DNA from: Watersipora subatra
Lineage: Eukaryota > Bryozoa > Gymnolaemata > Cheilostomatida > Watersiporidae
Direction of reading: 5' to 3'
DNA length: 64,000 nt
Assembly: GCF_963576615.1 (NCBI RefSeq)
Contig: NC_088709.1
Coordinates: 13,398,764-13,462,763 of the forward strand
The notes beneath the pieces are model-generated. The model did no database searches. It worked only from the letters and a program-made list of their open reading frames with translations, and was not told the origin of the DNA. A program made the translations under genes and the position numbers. The stretch's first letter is position 1, and every line of letters starts with the position of its first letter. Positions 38,101-49,899 of this stretch are shown here, one piece after another.

Positions 38101-41100
38101 TATCTTCAATATTAGTAATGACCATTCTTAGCTGAACATATAGTCTACTGGATAAGCCTATCTACCCCGTAAGTGGAGGTTCCGAGTTTGTATCCTCTAC
38201 ATGGCAGATTTTACGTTCCCAAAACTTTATCACGATATTTGGACAGACAGACAAGAGCCAATATATAGCTTAGCTATTGTGTCATATGGCTACACAGGTA
38301 CCACTATCATGTCCTAGAGTTACAGAAGTACCTCAATCATGTCACGCCTTAGTGACAACACTGATCGCTTTGTTATACGTATCCAAATGAAGACCGCCGC
38401 CGGTAGAGAGAACACATTGATGTCATATCGCGGCATTCAAATATACTGTACTGATGTAAACTGTACTGACTCTTAAATTTATTCATTTTAAGGTGAAAAA
38501 AAACATAAATTGCCATTATTAAATGTAAATAAAAAACTCACATGGCCGAAAAATCCCTGATACAGCGAAGAAGGGAAGTAGGAGGAACTACGATAATTCT
38601 TACAAACAACACATTAATAAGCATGATAAACACAATCATGGGGACATTACTCCAGCACGAGTGTGCAGTTCTAATCTTCTAGAATGTATTTTCTTTCAGT
38701 GATTGACCTGATGAGAATCTATATATATAAATCTCAGCGTTTATCTGTCGTTCTTCGTCTGTCCAGATATAGTGATACAGTTTTAGGGTCGAAAAATACA
38801 CTTCATAATGAATTTGAACTCTACGCCTCCAGGGCTGCAGGCGACGAGCTTACCCAGTGGACTACATGTCCATCTGAGCTTAGAGATTAATAGTAGTGAA
38901 GATATTCATTACATCGGTCAAACTACGCATAATGACGCCGCGTCACGCGTAACGATTGTCAGCTGGCCTCAAGGCCTCACCAAGTATATGCTGATAATGC
39001 AGGTACCTAGAAAGGACGTGAGGCCTCACTAGGAAAATGCAGGTTATGTAAAGTAAAGGTAATGTAGTAGGTAAAGCAATGTTTATAAGCTATAAAAATA
39101 ATTACCAGTGCGACACAGGGCATTCAGCTAATACAATCATAAACATAAAATTGATAGCATACATAAACACACAAAGCGGATGACAAACCCAATCGGCAAG
39201 CATAAATACCAATATAAAACAACCGATAGACTACACAAAAAGAGCAACAGACTAAACTGCAAAATAATGCTAAACCATGGCAGAAATTTGGTGTATTGGA
39301 GAAAAGCTACACATTACGGAACAACTAATGATGCCGACCTATTTTATTACGAGGTAATATTAACTCACAAGATAAGTGGAGAAGACAAGAACTGGCAGAA
39401 CGGATATAAGAGCGATGAGCAAATCAGGAGAAATACCAGGTCCGCTGCGGCCCATTAAAGGCATGAAGAAGATGCTGTTGTGGTGTACATGTTGCATCAC
39501 TTGAAGAAAAGAAGGCAGCAGTCCAGCAGCTGTTAGAGCTAGATATAACCAAGGAGAGCCTGCAAAAAACATCTGGTCTATAAAGGGTCAGACAAGTCCG
39601 CATTTAAGATAAACTTACATAACATTTTTGTAGATTTTATCAGAAAGTACCGGCATGTTTCTATTATTTGCGATTATTTTTATGTTTGAGGTGATCTGAT
39701 AGCCAGGAGGTTTCAAGATTAAAACCAACAAGACTTGATAGCGATTAAAACTCTGACGAAAAATACGTGTCATAATGACATCACTAGTTGATATCGTTGC
39801 TATAGTTGATATCGGCTATTGCATTTAGGTTGCAGCGGTGTGCGTCTCTATTCAGCCAGTCTCTTTGCAACTATAGACACTAGAAATTCCCTTGTCATAC
39901 AGCCCACGACCAAAGTGATAATGGAAAAAAGAAAGGGCACTGCTGGATGTTGAAAAAGTAGTTACAACAGGTAAGAATTCTACAAAAGTAGAATTCTTTA
40001 GTAGATGTTGTAGGCTTCGCCTACAACATCTACTAAAGAATTCTTTGAATCAGATGAGTTGTTTTTATTATTTTGAGTAGCGTGTTATTGAACATTAGCA
40101 TTTGATGTTGATGGTTGCTGTGAGGATCTTCTATTTCTCCTCCTCCGTAATAATTGGGAGACACGTGGACGGCCACTGCGACGACGTGGTGTTCTGGGAG
40201 GTTGTATGTCCATGGTAGTTGTCAAGTTGTTTTGAAATGAAATTCAAAAGGTCAATTATGCAAAACGAAAGGTTGTATAAAAATCAGACCTAATCTACTA
40301 CTATCTCAAACTTATATTTTACAACAATAAAATAAATATTAATTCAAGCTGCAGACCTAACCTAATGTACGTAATTTAACTAACAACAGCAATAATGAAA
40401 TATGTTTATTATATCTCTGAAATGCAATATTAAAAGTAAAACGGCAAGCTGCCGTGTAATATACAGTTTGAAAGTTGTGTTGTGAATGTAGAATGGTTTT
40501 GACAGCGATATGTAACAGAAAGCAAGCATTAGCATTCACGCGTCTGGAAGTTTTCTGCAAACTGGAGTGAAATTAAGAAATATTCTTGTCACAAAGGGGC
40601 ATTGTAGTTTGGCCCTAGCTTGTAGATAAGATGTAAAGAATTCTGGCTAATGTTATAGATAATTTAAAAAACCTTCCGTAGTTGGACAAAAAACATAGGC
40701 TGATAAACTGTGTACCACATTTTCAAAAACCTGTAAATCGGTCCACGCCTCAAACAGTTTACACTATTTACAGAAACCTTCGACAATTAAACAATGCTAT
40801 AGACTGGTGAAATGTTTGTTTTTCTTGTGAAATGCTGGTGACTTAATATTTCTACTCTCCGTCGCACGGCTTTATCGGCGTTTCATATGCCAGTCTTAAT
40901 TTTGATCAAACAAGGCTTGTAAAGGTTTTATTTCGATTTAAGGCCAAATTAATCTGTTTATTTATGTATAATCCGATCAGATGGGTTAGTTTTAAGATGT
41001 TGCGGTAACCTTGCAAAGACTTAGTAACATATTTAAATAAGTTTATGTGTTTTATGTCATTATTATACTTAAACGACTCTACACAAAAATGGTTAAATTT

Positions 41101-44100
41101 GTTGACGATATTTCGGTACAAGGGTTTGGTCGGTAACGGATAATTTTTCGGGAGTTGTGTGCACATATGCATTTATCATAAATCTCCCAAACAACCGCTA
41201 TGCTCGTGTTTGGTCGTGGGATCATAATCGCACTCTTGCTTGACCGCAGCAGTTTAACCATGATCAAGCTTTGTCGATTTTTATCTTAACACATTTTGGC
41301 AGTCAGACGACCTCAAACATTAAAAACAATCCTAAACGATAGAAAAATACTGATACTTTCTGTTAAACTCTACCGAAAATTTATGTAAGTTCATCTTTAA
41401 GTAATGAAACCACTTTGTGTTGTCGCTCTGTTGGAGAAAAAATAGTAACGATAGTTTCGAGCCATCAAGAACATCAAGTGACTTACGAAACATTTTGATG
41501 TTGAAGAAGTCGGGCACAAGCTGCCTCAGAATCAGAGGGAAGATAACTAACAACATGCAGATGTAGGCTGATGCAACTCCACCCATTGTCAGTGCAGCCA
41601 GAAGAAGAGTCCAGAACAGCAGCGCAGAGTCAAAGTAGATTGCCTCTATGTCCCAGATTGACACCAGCTATAATTAACGAACAATGAGAGGGATGGATAA
41701 ATATCAATTGTAATGAACAGATAGCAGTTGTAATGGACAGGTGTCAACTGTAATTGAGAGATGTCAGCTGTAATTGACAGATGTCAGCTGCAATGGACAG
41801 ATTTCAGTTGTAATGGACAGATTTTAGTTGTAATGGACAAATTTCAGTTGTAATGGACAGATGTCAGCTGTAATGGGCAGATGTCAGCTGTAATGGACAG
41901 ACACAGCTGTAACAGACAAATGAAACCTGTAATGGACAAATAGCAGCTGTGATGAACAGGTGTCAGCTGCGATGAACAGGTGTCAGCTGTGATGAACAGG
42001 TGTCAGCTGTGATGAACAGGTGTCAGCTGTAATTGACAGATATCAGTTGTACTGATCAGATAGCAGTTGATACCCTCAAACAGCAATGACATTGCTCAAA
42101 CAAAAAACAGCTGTGAAGTAGTAAAAGAGAAGATAGCGCCAGAAAATCAACAAAATACATTTATTTATCCTGATCCTTATGGTAAATATTACCTGAAAAA
42201 CTGATTCACAGCATTTTCTCCCTTTCTGGTGGACAAGAATCCATATAGCTATAGCTGGAAGAGTGTATATGGGAAAGGTTAGCCAGTTGTTTGTGTACCA
42301 CATCATAGGGCGTACGTAACCGACTAGCAGACCTAAGGCTAAATTACAGCCTATCATGAATAGAAATCCTGTAGAATGCATGGCGTAACTCACGCCTATC
42401 AGCTTCATGAACAGATAAGTGGTTCCCCCTGCAATAGATGCTATACAAACCGTATTCCAACATAGAGGAAGTATGATATACAGACTGTAATCCAACATAG
42501 GGGAAGTATGATATACAAACTGTATTCCAACATAGAGGAAGTATGATATACAAACTATATTCCAACATAGAGGAAGTATGATATACAAACTATATTCCAA
42601 CATAGAGGAAGTATGATATACAAACTGTATTCTAACATAGAGGAAGCATGATATACAAACTGTATTCTAACATAGAGGAAGTATGATATACAAACTGCAT
42701 TCCAACATAGTGGAAGTATGCTATACAAACAAGTATGCTCCTGTATACAACAAATGGACTAAAGTTGTTAAATATAATGACTCATAAAACGTAAGTCAAA
42801 TGATCCACTACATTGACTAAAACGTAGAAAACATGACACAACATCTCTACCAGTTCCTTTCTAGATCACAAATAACTAACCATCTCTACGTGTTCCTTTC
42901 TAGAGTACTAGCAGTTATAACTAATCAACTCTACTTGTTCCTTTCTAGAGTACTAGCAGTTATAACTAACCATCTCTACCTGTTCCTTTCTAGAGTACTA
43001 ACAGTTATAACTAACCATCTCTACCTGTTCCTTTCTAGAGTACTATCAGTTATAACTGACCATGTCTACCTGTTCTTTTTTAGAGTACTGGCAGTTATAA
43101 CTAACCATCTCTACCTGTTCCTTTCTAGAACACTAGCATGTCTAATTATCCTCCCCTACCTGATTGTCTGAATGACTTGAGCCTCCTGAAGAGGTTGAGC
43201 AGCACTGCTACAACAACCAAAGAATTAACGACCTCTCCGATCCTGTGAGGGTAATAAATCATAAAGAAGCCCATCACATCAAAGAATACCATCTTGCCCA
43301 TTTTCAAATCTCCTGGTTCCTCAAGCCTGTCAGAGTTTCCTAAAGTCGTGAGGAGACCCAGCAGGTTCTCTCCTGAAATAAGAATCAAATTGCAAACACT
43401 AGCTTTACAAGCATCTCCAGATACCAGAAAAAACAAAAATAGACATTTGATGTTGAATATCTAACAAGATATAAAGTACACCTATTTATATAATGTATAC
43501 ATACACACATATATCATTTATGTACATACATATATACACGTATTTATATATACACGGTACATAAATATATGATATCGATATCTAAATATCTATAAAGCTC
43601 AGTGCTTGTTTGTCTATCAGCTGTCCATCGTTTGTGTGTCTAGCTATAGCGATAATGTTATAGGAACAACAAATCCGCTTCTCACTGAGATTGAATTTGG
43701 AACCTACAGTTCTACAGGCAGGCATGCTATGCATTAGACATCGAACTGACTATACTATGGAATAATTGTGCACATCATATTTAGTAAACCTGCCAATCTT
43801 TAATGCCAATTGGTTAAAATACTCATGCTTCAACTAACACGCTTGAAGATCATGATTGCGTGTTGCGTGAGAGATCATGAGGCGTGAGAGATCATGAGGC
43901 ATAACTCGACGATTATAAGCAGAATTAAAATCATGGCCCTTGTTATAGTAAAGATTTAGACTAGCTTTTGTTACTAGCTTAAGTTACTCAAATTCATTGG
44001 GTAAAGAAACTTAGACAATGGCAACTACATTAGCTTATCATTTATAAGCTGCTTTTTATTACCATGCATTGATGGGCGATCATCTAATATATATACATCT

Positions 44101-47100
44101 ACACATATCTACACACATTTATATGTATATGGTACATATGTAAATATACATATATTTATATATGTACAATTAACGTTCTTATAACTTATATCTCTTATAA
44201 CGAATATAATTTATGTGAATTTTTGCTTGCTTCGTACTACATAAAAAATTCCATATAATGTAAAGGGTGAAGTCGAGCGAATCCTCAAATTCTATCTGAA
44301 TAGTAACCTATCTCGCCCCACTTGCGAGACAAAAACTGATGTGTGTATAGCATTATACCAATTAGATATAAAACTTTCGCAACATCCTAGTTTGTCGTGA
44401 TAGATCATCAGACGTGTTGACAATACAGAGAATAGGGTGGCTGCGCAGTTGTTCATAGGTGTTAAAGCATCGGCCTACCAATCGGCATGTCACAAGTTGG
44501 AGGATCGTCAAAACTTATCTTTTATCGTAACCATGACCCCGCTAGATGCAGATATATGACGAACAGGTAGTACCACTTTTTTATAGTAAATATGTTTTTT
44601 TTTTATTGTAGACGTATAAAATATTGCTGCTTTTTGCTGCTCAGTAAAAAATAAGCAAATCGTTGCGTATGAACGTCGAAAATGTGTGCTCTCCATCAAC
44701 TTATTGTAAAATTACCGCACTTATGGTCTATAAAACCAGTGAAGTTGATCAGAAAAAGGAGAAACGTTGTCGATGTAAACCAATAATACTGCAGTTACGA
44801 TACAGCCCACAAATTAAAAAGTTATGTCTAGTTTTTCTTTTTTGTATGGCCAAAGGGTGAGTTGGGAAAGATCTTGGAATGGATTAGGCAACTTACATGT
44901 ATTTTACTGTGTATAACGTAAATTCCTATAACGTAAACGTTCTTAAAACGGATTATTTATGTTGTACAAGCGTCTACTGTCTATATATAAATTATACTAA
45001 TATATGTACATTTGTATTTACTGGAAGTACTGGAAGTTGATCAGGAATGAAATCGGAGGCTGGCTTAACTTCTAAATAATCATATTTATTTCTGTAAAAT
45101 ATAGTGTTAATTTTAACAATGCTATTCATTTTGTTATAATGAAAATTCAAACCAAACGTGTTTAAAACAAATAGTATTTTCTGATATTCAAAATTTGTGA
45201 GCAAGGATGATGTATCAAAATTAATACATCAACTATTTTGCCTCAACTCCAACTAAATGTACTTTTCCAATTGCAAAAACATGAGACTGGATTCACCTTT
45301 TTGTAATAATCAATTCATCAATTCTCAGGATATGAGACATTTTAAAGAACCCCGTGGTTAACAATATTTTTGTTTTGCCATTTATAGCCAATACATACAG
45401 ATTTTTGGATTTCTAACCCTTGCACACTCAACATTCAACTGCCAATGAGTAAAACAGGATTCTTGTAGACAGAAGACAGCTATAGATAAAGTTTGTCCCT
45501 GTGACTTAATAATTGACAGCAAAACTTAGTTGAACCCATAACTGCATTATCTTGTATTTGAAAGGAACATTTGCTGTAATAAGTGAGAATTGTAGAACAA
45601 AATCTTCTCATCCATTTTCACATTTTGTCAAGTTCTAAGCTTCAATCGCATGAGGTAAAAGTATTTTTACAACTAACTATGTTCCATTACTGTACACTTG
45701 AGATCTAAATTGTGTTGTGGCAGACCAGATATAGTAAGAGATTAAAAAGTTCTACTGAATATTCAATGTATCATTGTAGTTGTGTGGGTGACAATATCCT
45801 GGTACTTTTTTAAAAGTTCACAATTAATTAAATTGCATGTAATCTTTGTTAGAGCTAATATTGTCCCTCCGGTAATGGCACTTTTGGTATTGGCTCAGTT
45901 CTTGATAATTATTGCATCATGCAGAAAAGTAATGAAAAAATTCATTCAAATCCTATCTTAAAGTGAAAGCATATTAATTTCCATAATGCAATGCTGACCC
46001 ATACAAACACTTATTATAGTAACATGCTGACCTATAATAAAATGTTTATATAATGCAATGCTGACCCATACAAACTCTGATAGCTCCAAACAGATGCAGC
46101 AATTTTAGACCAATTTTAAACATGTTCGGTCCCTATACAGTTTATAATAAAAGTCGACAAAAATCTCTGTGATGTATTTGTTAAACAGTACATTGCAAAA
46201 TAGGCAATCACAAATAGAGTTTTGCACACACACAGATACTCACAACACTCAGAGATAATCACAGACACACACATATACTCAGACACTCACATATACTCAG
46301 ACACACACACATATACTCAGACACACACATATACTCACAGATACTCATCGATACACACAGAAGCTCTCCTACTTGCGAACATTCGAGTTACGAACAACGG
46401 TACATACGAACAAGTCTGCGTGTATGTCTGCTGCTAATACCGACGCTATTAGCGACGGTATTACTGGCGTGTTAGCGGCGGAAAGAGGCACTACTCGAAA
46501 GCACCACCCCGCATTCACCTTCCTCTGCCAAGTTCGTTGCAGTGCATAAGTGCGTGAACGTATCTCTAGTGCGCAAAGAACTTTTTTATTTTTACTGTAC
46601 GTATTGTAAAGGAATTTGCCGACCTTTACTTGGCACAATCTAGGTTAATAAATAAAGAGAAGAGAGAGCGTGTAGTTTCATTCAGCTTTTTATTAGTGAA
46701 GGAAATTTCACTAGCTGATGAGCGTACGGCTATCTGCTCTGCTCAACTAAGTGAGCGTGCTCCTTTATATACAATAATATCAACCGTTCCGGCTAACGGC
46801 AAATGATAAGAACATCGGCTAACAAGGAATAACTAGGACCGCTAAAGAGTTGGTATGACAACAATATAAGTGATAGCATAACGAGTGAAACAACGATATA
46901 ATAAAAGGACCACACATACAATAAAATAAGACAACAACGATAAGTGATAGCATAAGGAGTAAAACAACAATATAATAAAAAGGACAACACATGCAAAAAA
47001 TAAGAAATGCAGTGTCATGGCCCAGCGCCCACCACAGTATTCTCTCCATTTTATTAAATATTTTTTTCAGTACAAACCAATACAGGTTACTTATACAAGC

Positions 47101-49899
47101 CTTAAGCATACATATATAAACCTTCAATATACTTATATTGGCCTTAAACATAAATTATAATACAAAATATAGCACTGAAGCAACTTACGGACGAATTCAC
47201 CTTACGAACGATCATTCGGAACGTAACTCGTTCGTAAGTTGGAGAGCGTCTGTACTGTAATATTAGCATTAATGACAATATGGACGATCTTAGCAGCAAG
47301 AGATTCTATCTAGCCCATCTTACAGGAATTACTGTACATGTAATTACCAACCTCCTCTTTGGATGCATCCTTCCGGAATATATTCTGGTAGGTCATACTT
47401 GGTGTGGTAGATATATCCGTTGTATGTATAAGCTATGTCTATCCCTGCAATATAGTAACTATTGTATGTATATGCTATCTCCATGAAAAGAAACATCTAT
47501 AAAACAAGGTTCAGCAGAAATAGCTCAGGTATTCATAGAAATATTCTGACTCATTGTTCAGCAATCAATCTTAAAACCAACTGTCCAGGTCAACAAAAGC
47601 AGTCGAGCACAGAAATTTAAACTAAACATTTTGTATACAAGAAACGAAAAAGAAAATATGAAATATGTACCAGGAATGTTTCCGTAATCTCTATATATTC
47701 TGAAGTCTGTATCAGAAGGGATAATTCCGCTCTGGAATACCTCTTGTCCAACAATGGAGCCTACAGGGTATTTAGCTGACTCGGCGTAAGCAGCCACCAA
47801 CCAGGGATGCTCGGGTCCTATAGTAATAAGACAACACTAATCTACATTGTAAAAAAGAAACATGCAAAACAAACAGTACTATTCAGAACAGTCAAGGCTC
47901 TCAACAACTGATGACAGTAGAAATAGAGTATGGAGCTGGCTGTCCTTATCACAGAGATTGCAATAATATTTCATAAGCAATTCCATGATTTAGACAAAGC
48001 GGCTATATCAACTAACTTGTTGCTAAATAAATGTCTGTCTAATTTTTAGCAAAGCAAAGAAAAATTGAATGAGACAGAGACTAACTTTTAACCTAAGCTA
48101 ACAGGAAATGTGTATATAACACAAGAGATAAATACCAGTTTGAAAGACCATCTCTCTCCCTCCAGCCCCAGCAGCCTCCAAATTAACAAAGGCCTTGAGT
48201 TCCTTCGCCCATGGATGCTGAGTGATGAATCCGTGTGATGCCTACCAATAACATTTTCTTTGTAAAACTGAACGGCACGGATCACGTTCTAGCAGACCAT
48301 GCTCTAACGAAGCATGTTCCAACATTTAGGCATCGTTCGTGTCTGAAAATGCTCAAAAGATCAGTTTAAAATCCTATCAGGCTTTAGACATAATAATAAC
48401 AGTGTATTGTTTTGTTTGTAAACACCACATATGCTAATTAAGCAGCAACAAAAAGATTATCTTACCTGCAGGACAACCTCCTCCGCCCCATTGAAGTTAA
48501 AGATGATAGCGTGTTGGAGTGGTTCATCAGCTATAGAAAGAACTCTCAGTGTCTCTAGCATTATGGCACAGCTGACCATGTCATCACTTGCTCCTGGAAT
48601 TCCATTTAGTACAGACCCAAAATTACATATTTTTGAGCTAAGCAGTTTCGTACTTTCTTTATATTTAACTAAGTTTTTTGACTTTTGCAAAAGCAAATAA
48701 TGATTAGGGTAGATTAATAAGCATTACGAGAATTAGCTCTACACAAATATTAAAACATGCATCATGTTTTGATGATCAAGTATGCTTGATTTGTTTCAAT
48801 CAAACTGTTGTTTAAAATTTCAAAATTATCGTTATGAAAACCGGCAAATTCAAAAGGTATCTATTCTCTTGACGAAGAAGTTACATTTTAAAATATATCA
48901 TAGCCCAGTGTCTTATTCAAATATTTGGAAATTTCTAAGAAAGAAAAGGTTCTAACTTTAATTATAGTAATATTCAACTTTTTTTTTCTTTCAATTTAAT
49001 TATCAATATTTATTCCCTCTACTGCATGTAGGCCTATGACACTTTATCCGGAACCAAATCTATCCTGAAACTAAATATACTGTGACCATCTGCGCATTCA
49101 ATTTGGCACAGAAGCAATTGTGGCTAGATGCCCTCTTGACACCGCAATGGTCCTTCTATGATTCGCACCACTGACATATTGACCTATGTCAATATACTAA
49201 CCACTGAACCACGGCCGCTTCAGTAAGTATAAAAATGTACAAATGAAACTTACAGTACAATAAAAAGAGGCTGAAAGCATTATCATGTGAATGCTTGGAA
49301 AGATCTTTTTTACCTGGACTGGTCACAGCGGTATCATAGTGGCAGTTTACTAAAAGTGATCCTGATGACTTCTTTGATGTAGGTGATAGCTTGACTAAAA
49401 TGTTTTTAACATTGCTGTAGCAGCTAGTAAAATGGCCAAGAAAATCTAAATCAAAGCAGTTTGAAGATGGCGTCTGAATATCCACCTCAATAGAGTTAGC
49501 TGATTTAGTTGAGAGGCGAGCAGAAATCTCTTGAAGATATTTCACAATAACCTCTACAGCCAGGACCTCGTTACCATTACTACCGACGTGTCGTGGTCCA
49601 ATCTTGCAAACAGTGTCTAAAAATTGCCTAGCATTTTCTTCGACAAACCCTTTATTCCCTGAAATAGATTTGTCATTTGTTGCATCTCCTTCCGTTGTTG
49701 TTGACACAGGATCGGGAAAATCATGATAATTTATGTGGGTGATTACAAAAAACAATAGAAATAGCACAATAACAATAATCCAAAATACTCCAGTAAGCCC
49801 ATTTACTCGCAAGCTCTTATTATCATCGTTCAAAAATGCTGGAAGATGCGGTTTTGAACATTCTTTATTTTCCTCAAATCTTCTCCTGGGCGCAGACAT
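35166..49899 (-). CDS. ERMP1: ERMP1 copy A: endoplasmic reticulum metallopeptidase 1, M28 family (14 exons, 902 aa)
   Basis: Exons, 5' to 3' on the minus strand: 49899-49314, 48593-48466, 48241-48136, 47817-47671, 47444-47352, 43372-43160, 42428-42193, 41667-41487, 39559-39369, 37578-37423, 37277-37078, 36561-36449, 35629-35442 and 35336-35166. They total 2709 nt with all GT-AG junctions and consistent phases, ending in TGA. This is close to the roughly 900 residues usual for ERMP1. There is an N-terminal anchor at about residues 37-56. The M28 residues are His187 and Asp189 (NCHYD), Asp199 (GASDD), Glu233-Glu234 (GAEE), Glu260 (NLEAAG) and His336 (IYHTKYD). About eight further membrane segments are encoded in exons 6-10. 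The C-terminal domain ends in [19 protein letters not shown], which parallels the family's C-terminus. Exons 2-14 match copy B in length exactly. It is head-to-head with the Mondo gene. Both copies look functional. Confidence 0.96.
36775..36852. repeat. Imperfect palindrome of GCTATTAG units
   Basis: Alternating CTATTAG and CTAATAG words (for example GCTATTAGTAATGCTATTAG) form inverted repeats in ERMP1-A intron 11. Confidence 0.75.
37903..38275 (-). mobile_element. Helitron-like fragments, nested ends (tentative)
   Basis: On the minus strand a TATATATTGG..CTGTCTGTCC start at about 38275 and a TACTACCCGTACATTCACCTAG end at about 37903 resemble Helitron termini. On the + strand a separate TTATTACTCGTGCAACGCTG..CTAG end falls at about 38034. 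Two oppositely oriented, partly overlapping insertions would explain this. They lie in ERMP1-A intron 9. Confidence 0.35.
38718..38880 (+). mobile_element. Helitron-like 5' end (tentative)
   Basis: TCTATATATATAAATCTCAG followed by CTGTCGTTC and a TTTGAACTC block, as in 17202 and 43588. No matching 3' end was located. Confidence 0.4.
39880..39950. repeat. Dispersed repeat shared with 29728-29800
   Basis: About 65 bp including ACCCACGACCAAAGTGATAA in both places, with few differences. One copy is in an intron of each ERMP1 paralogue, but in non-equivalent introns (B intron 1, A intron 8), so it is a dispersed element and not inherited by the duplication. Confidence 0.8.
39991..40043. repeat. 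Perfect 25-bp inverted repeat with 3-nt loop
   Basis: Arms 39991-40015 and 40019-40043 are exact reverse complements, with loop TTC. A second short inverted pair (AGAATTCTAC / GTAGAATTCT) lies just upstream at 39974-39999, sharing one arm. The structure is in ERMP1-A intron 8. Confidence 0.93.
41697..42062. repeat. Minisatellite, 20-bp unit
   Basis: About 18 units of the type ATGTCAGCTGTAATGGACAG in ERMP1-A intron 7. Confidence 0.93.
42440..42730. repeat. Minisatellite, 35-bp unit, abutting a splice acceptor
   Basis: About eight units containing CATAGAGGAAGTATGATATA and CAAACTGTATTCCAA. The array begins about 12 bp upstream (in transcription sense) of the ERMP1-A exon 7 acceptor at 42428, so the branch-point region is probably inside it. 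Confidence 0.93.
42840..43140. repeat. Minisatellite, 45-bp unit, next to the exon 6 donor
   Basis: About six units with TAGAGTACTAGCAGTTATAA and CCATCTCTACCTGTTCCTTT, ending about 20 bp from the ERMP1-A exon 6 donor at 43160. The equivalent intron of copy B (26780-26860) holds only about one and a half units, so the array expanded in copy A or contracted in B. Confidence 0.92.
43588..44087 (+). mobile_element. Helitron-like non-autonomous element, about 500 bp (tentative)
   Basis: Starts near TCTATAAAGCTCAGTGCTTG, shares the TGTCTGTC..AGCTATAGCGATA and GATTGAATTTGGAACC blocks with 17202 and 38718, and ends TTTTATTACC..CATCTAA near 44087. It lies in ERMP1-A intron 5. Confidence 0.45.
44750..44990. 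repeat. Dispersed repeat related to 22980-23245
   Basis: Shares CTTGGAATGGATTAGGCAA, CCTATAACGTAAACGTTCT and a CGTCTACTGTCTATA end with 22980-23245. Probably the right end of a DNA transposon. Confidence 0.6.
46210..46355. repeat. CACACATATACTCAGA-type microsatellite
   Basis: Repeated ACACACATATACTCAGAC units in ERMP1-A intron 5, immediately left of a TIR element. Confidence 0.9.
46356..47258. mobile_element. DNA transposon with CAGA-GCTCTCC type inverted ends
   Basis: The left end CAGAAGCTCTCCTACTTGCG and right end TCGTAAGTTGGAGAGCGTCTG are inverted copies with conserved TTACGAAC words. The interior holds a 74-bp tandem duplication (GTGATAGCATA at 46870 and 46944). No transposase remains. 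End style resembles pogo/Tigger-type elements; the superfamily is an inference. Confidence 0.72.
46861..47010. repeat. 74-bp tandem duplication
   Basis: Two imperfect copies starting AAGTGATAGCATAA within the TIR element at 46356-47258. Confidence 0.8.
49148..49218 (-). other. tRNA-like sequence in ERMP1-A intron 1
   Basis: On the minus strand TGGTTCAGTGG fits the A-box exactly. It is followed by an anticodon-like hairpin (ATATTGAC/GTCAATAT) and a B-box-like GGTGCGAATCA with one mismatch. The acceptor stem is not formed. Likely a tRNA-derived pseudogene or SINE head. Confidence 0.45.
49314..49899 (-). CDS. ERMP1: ERMP1 copy A exon 1
   Basis: ATG at 49899 begins [13 protein letters not shown]. 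The frame extends 21 nt further upstream without another ATG, so this start is well supported. The exon encodes a basic tail of about 36 residues, the anchor [16 protein letters not shown], a Thr/Ser-rich linker and the beginning of the peptidase domain through the HxD motif, ending SP(G) at a GT donor. Confidence 0.93.
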
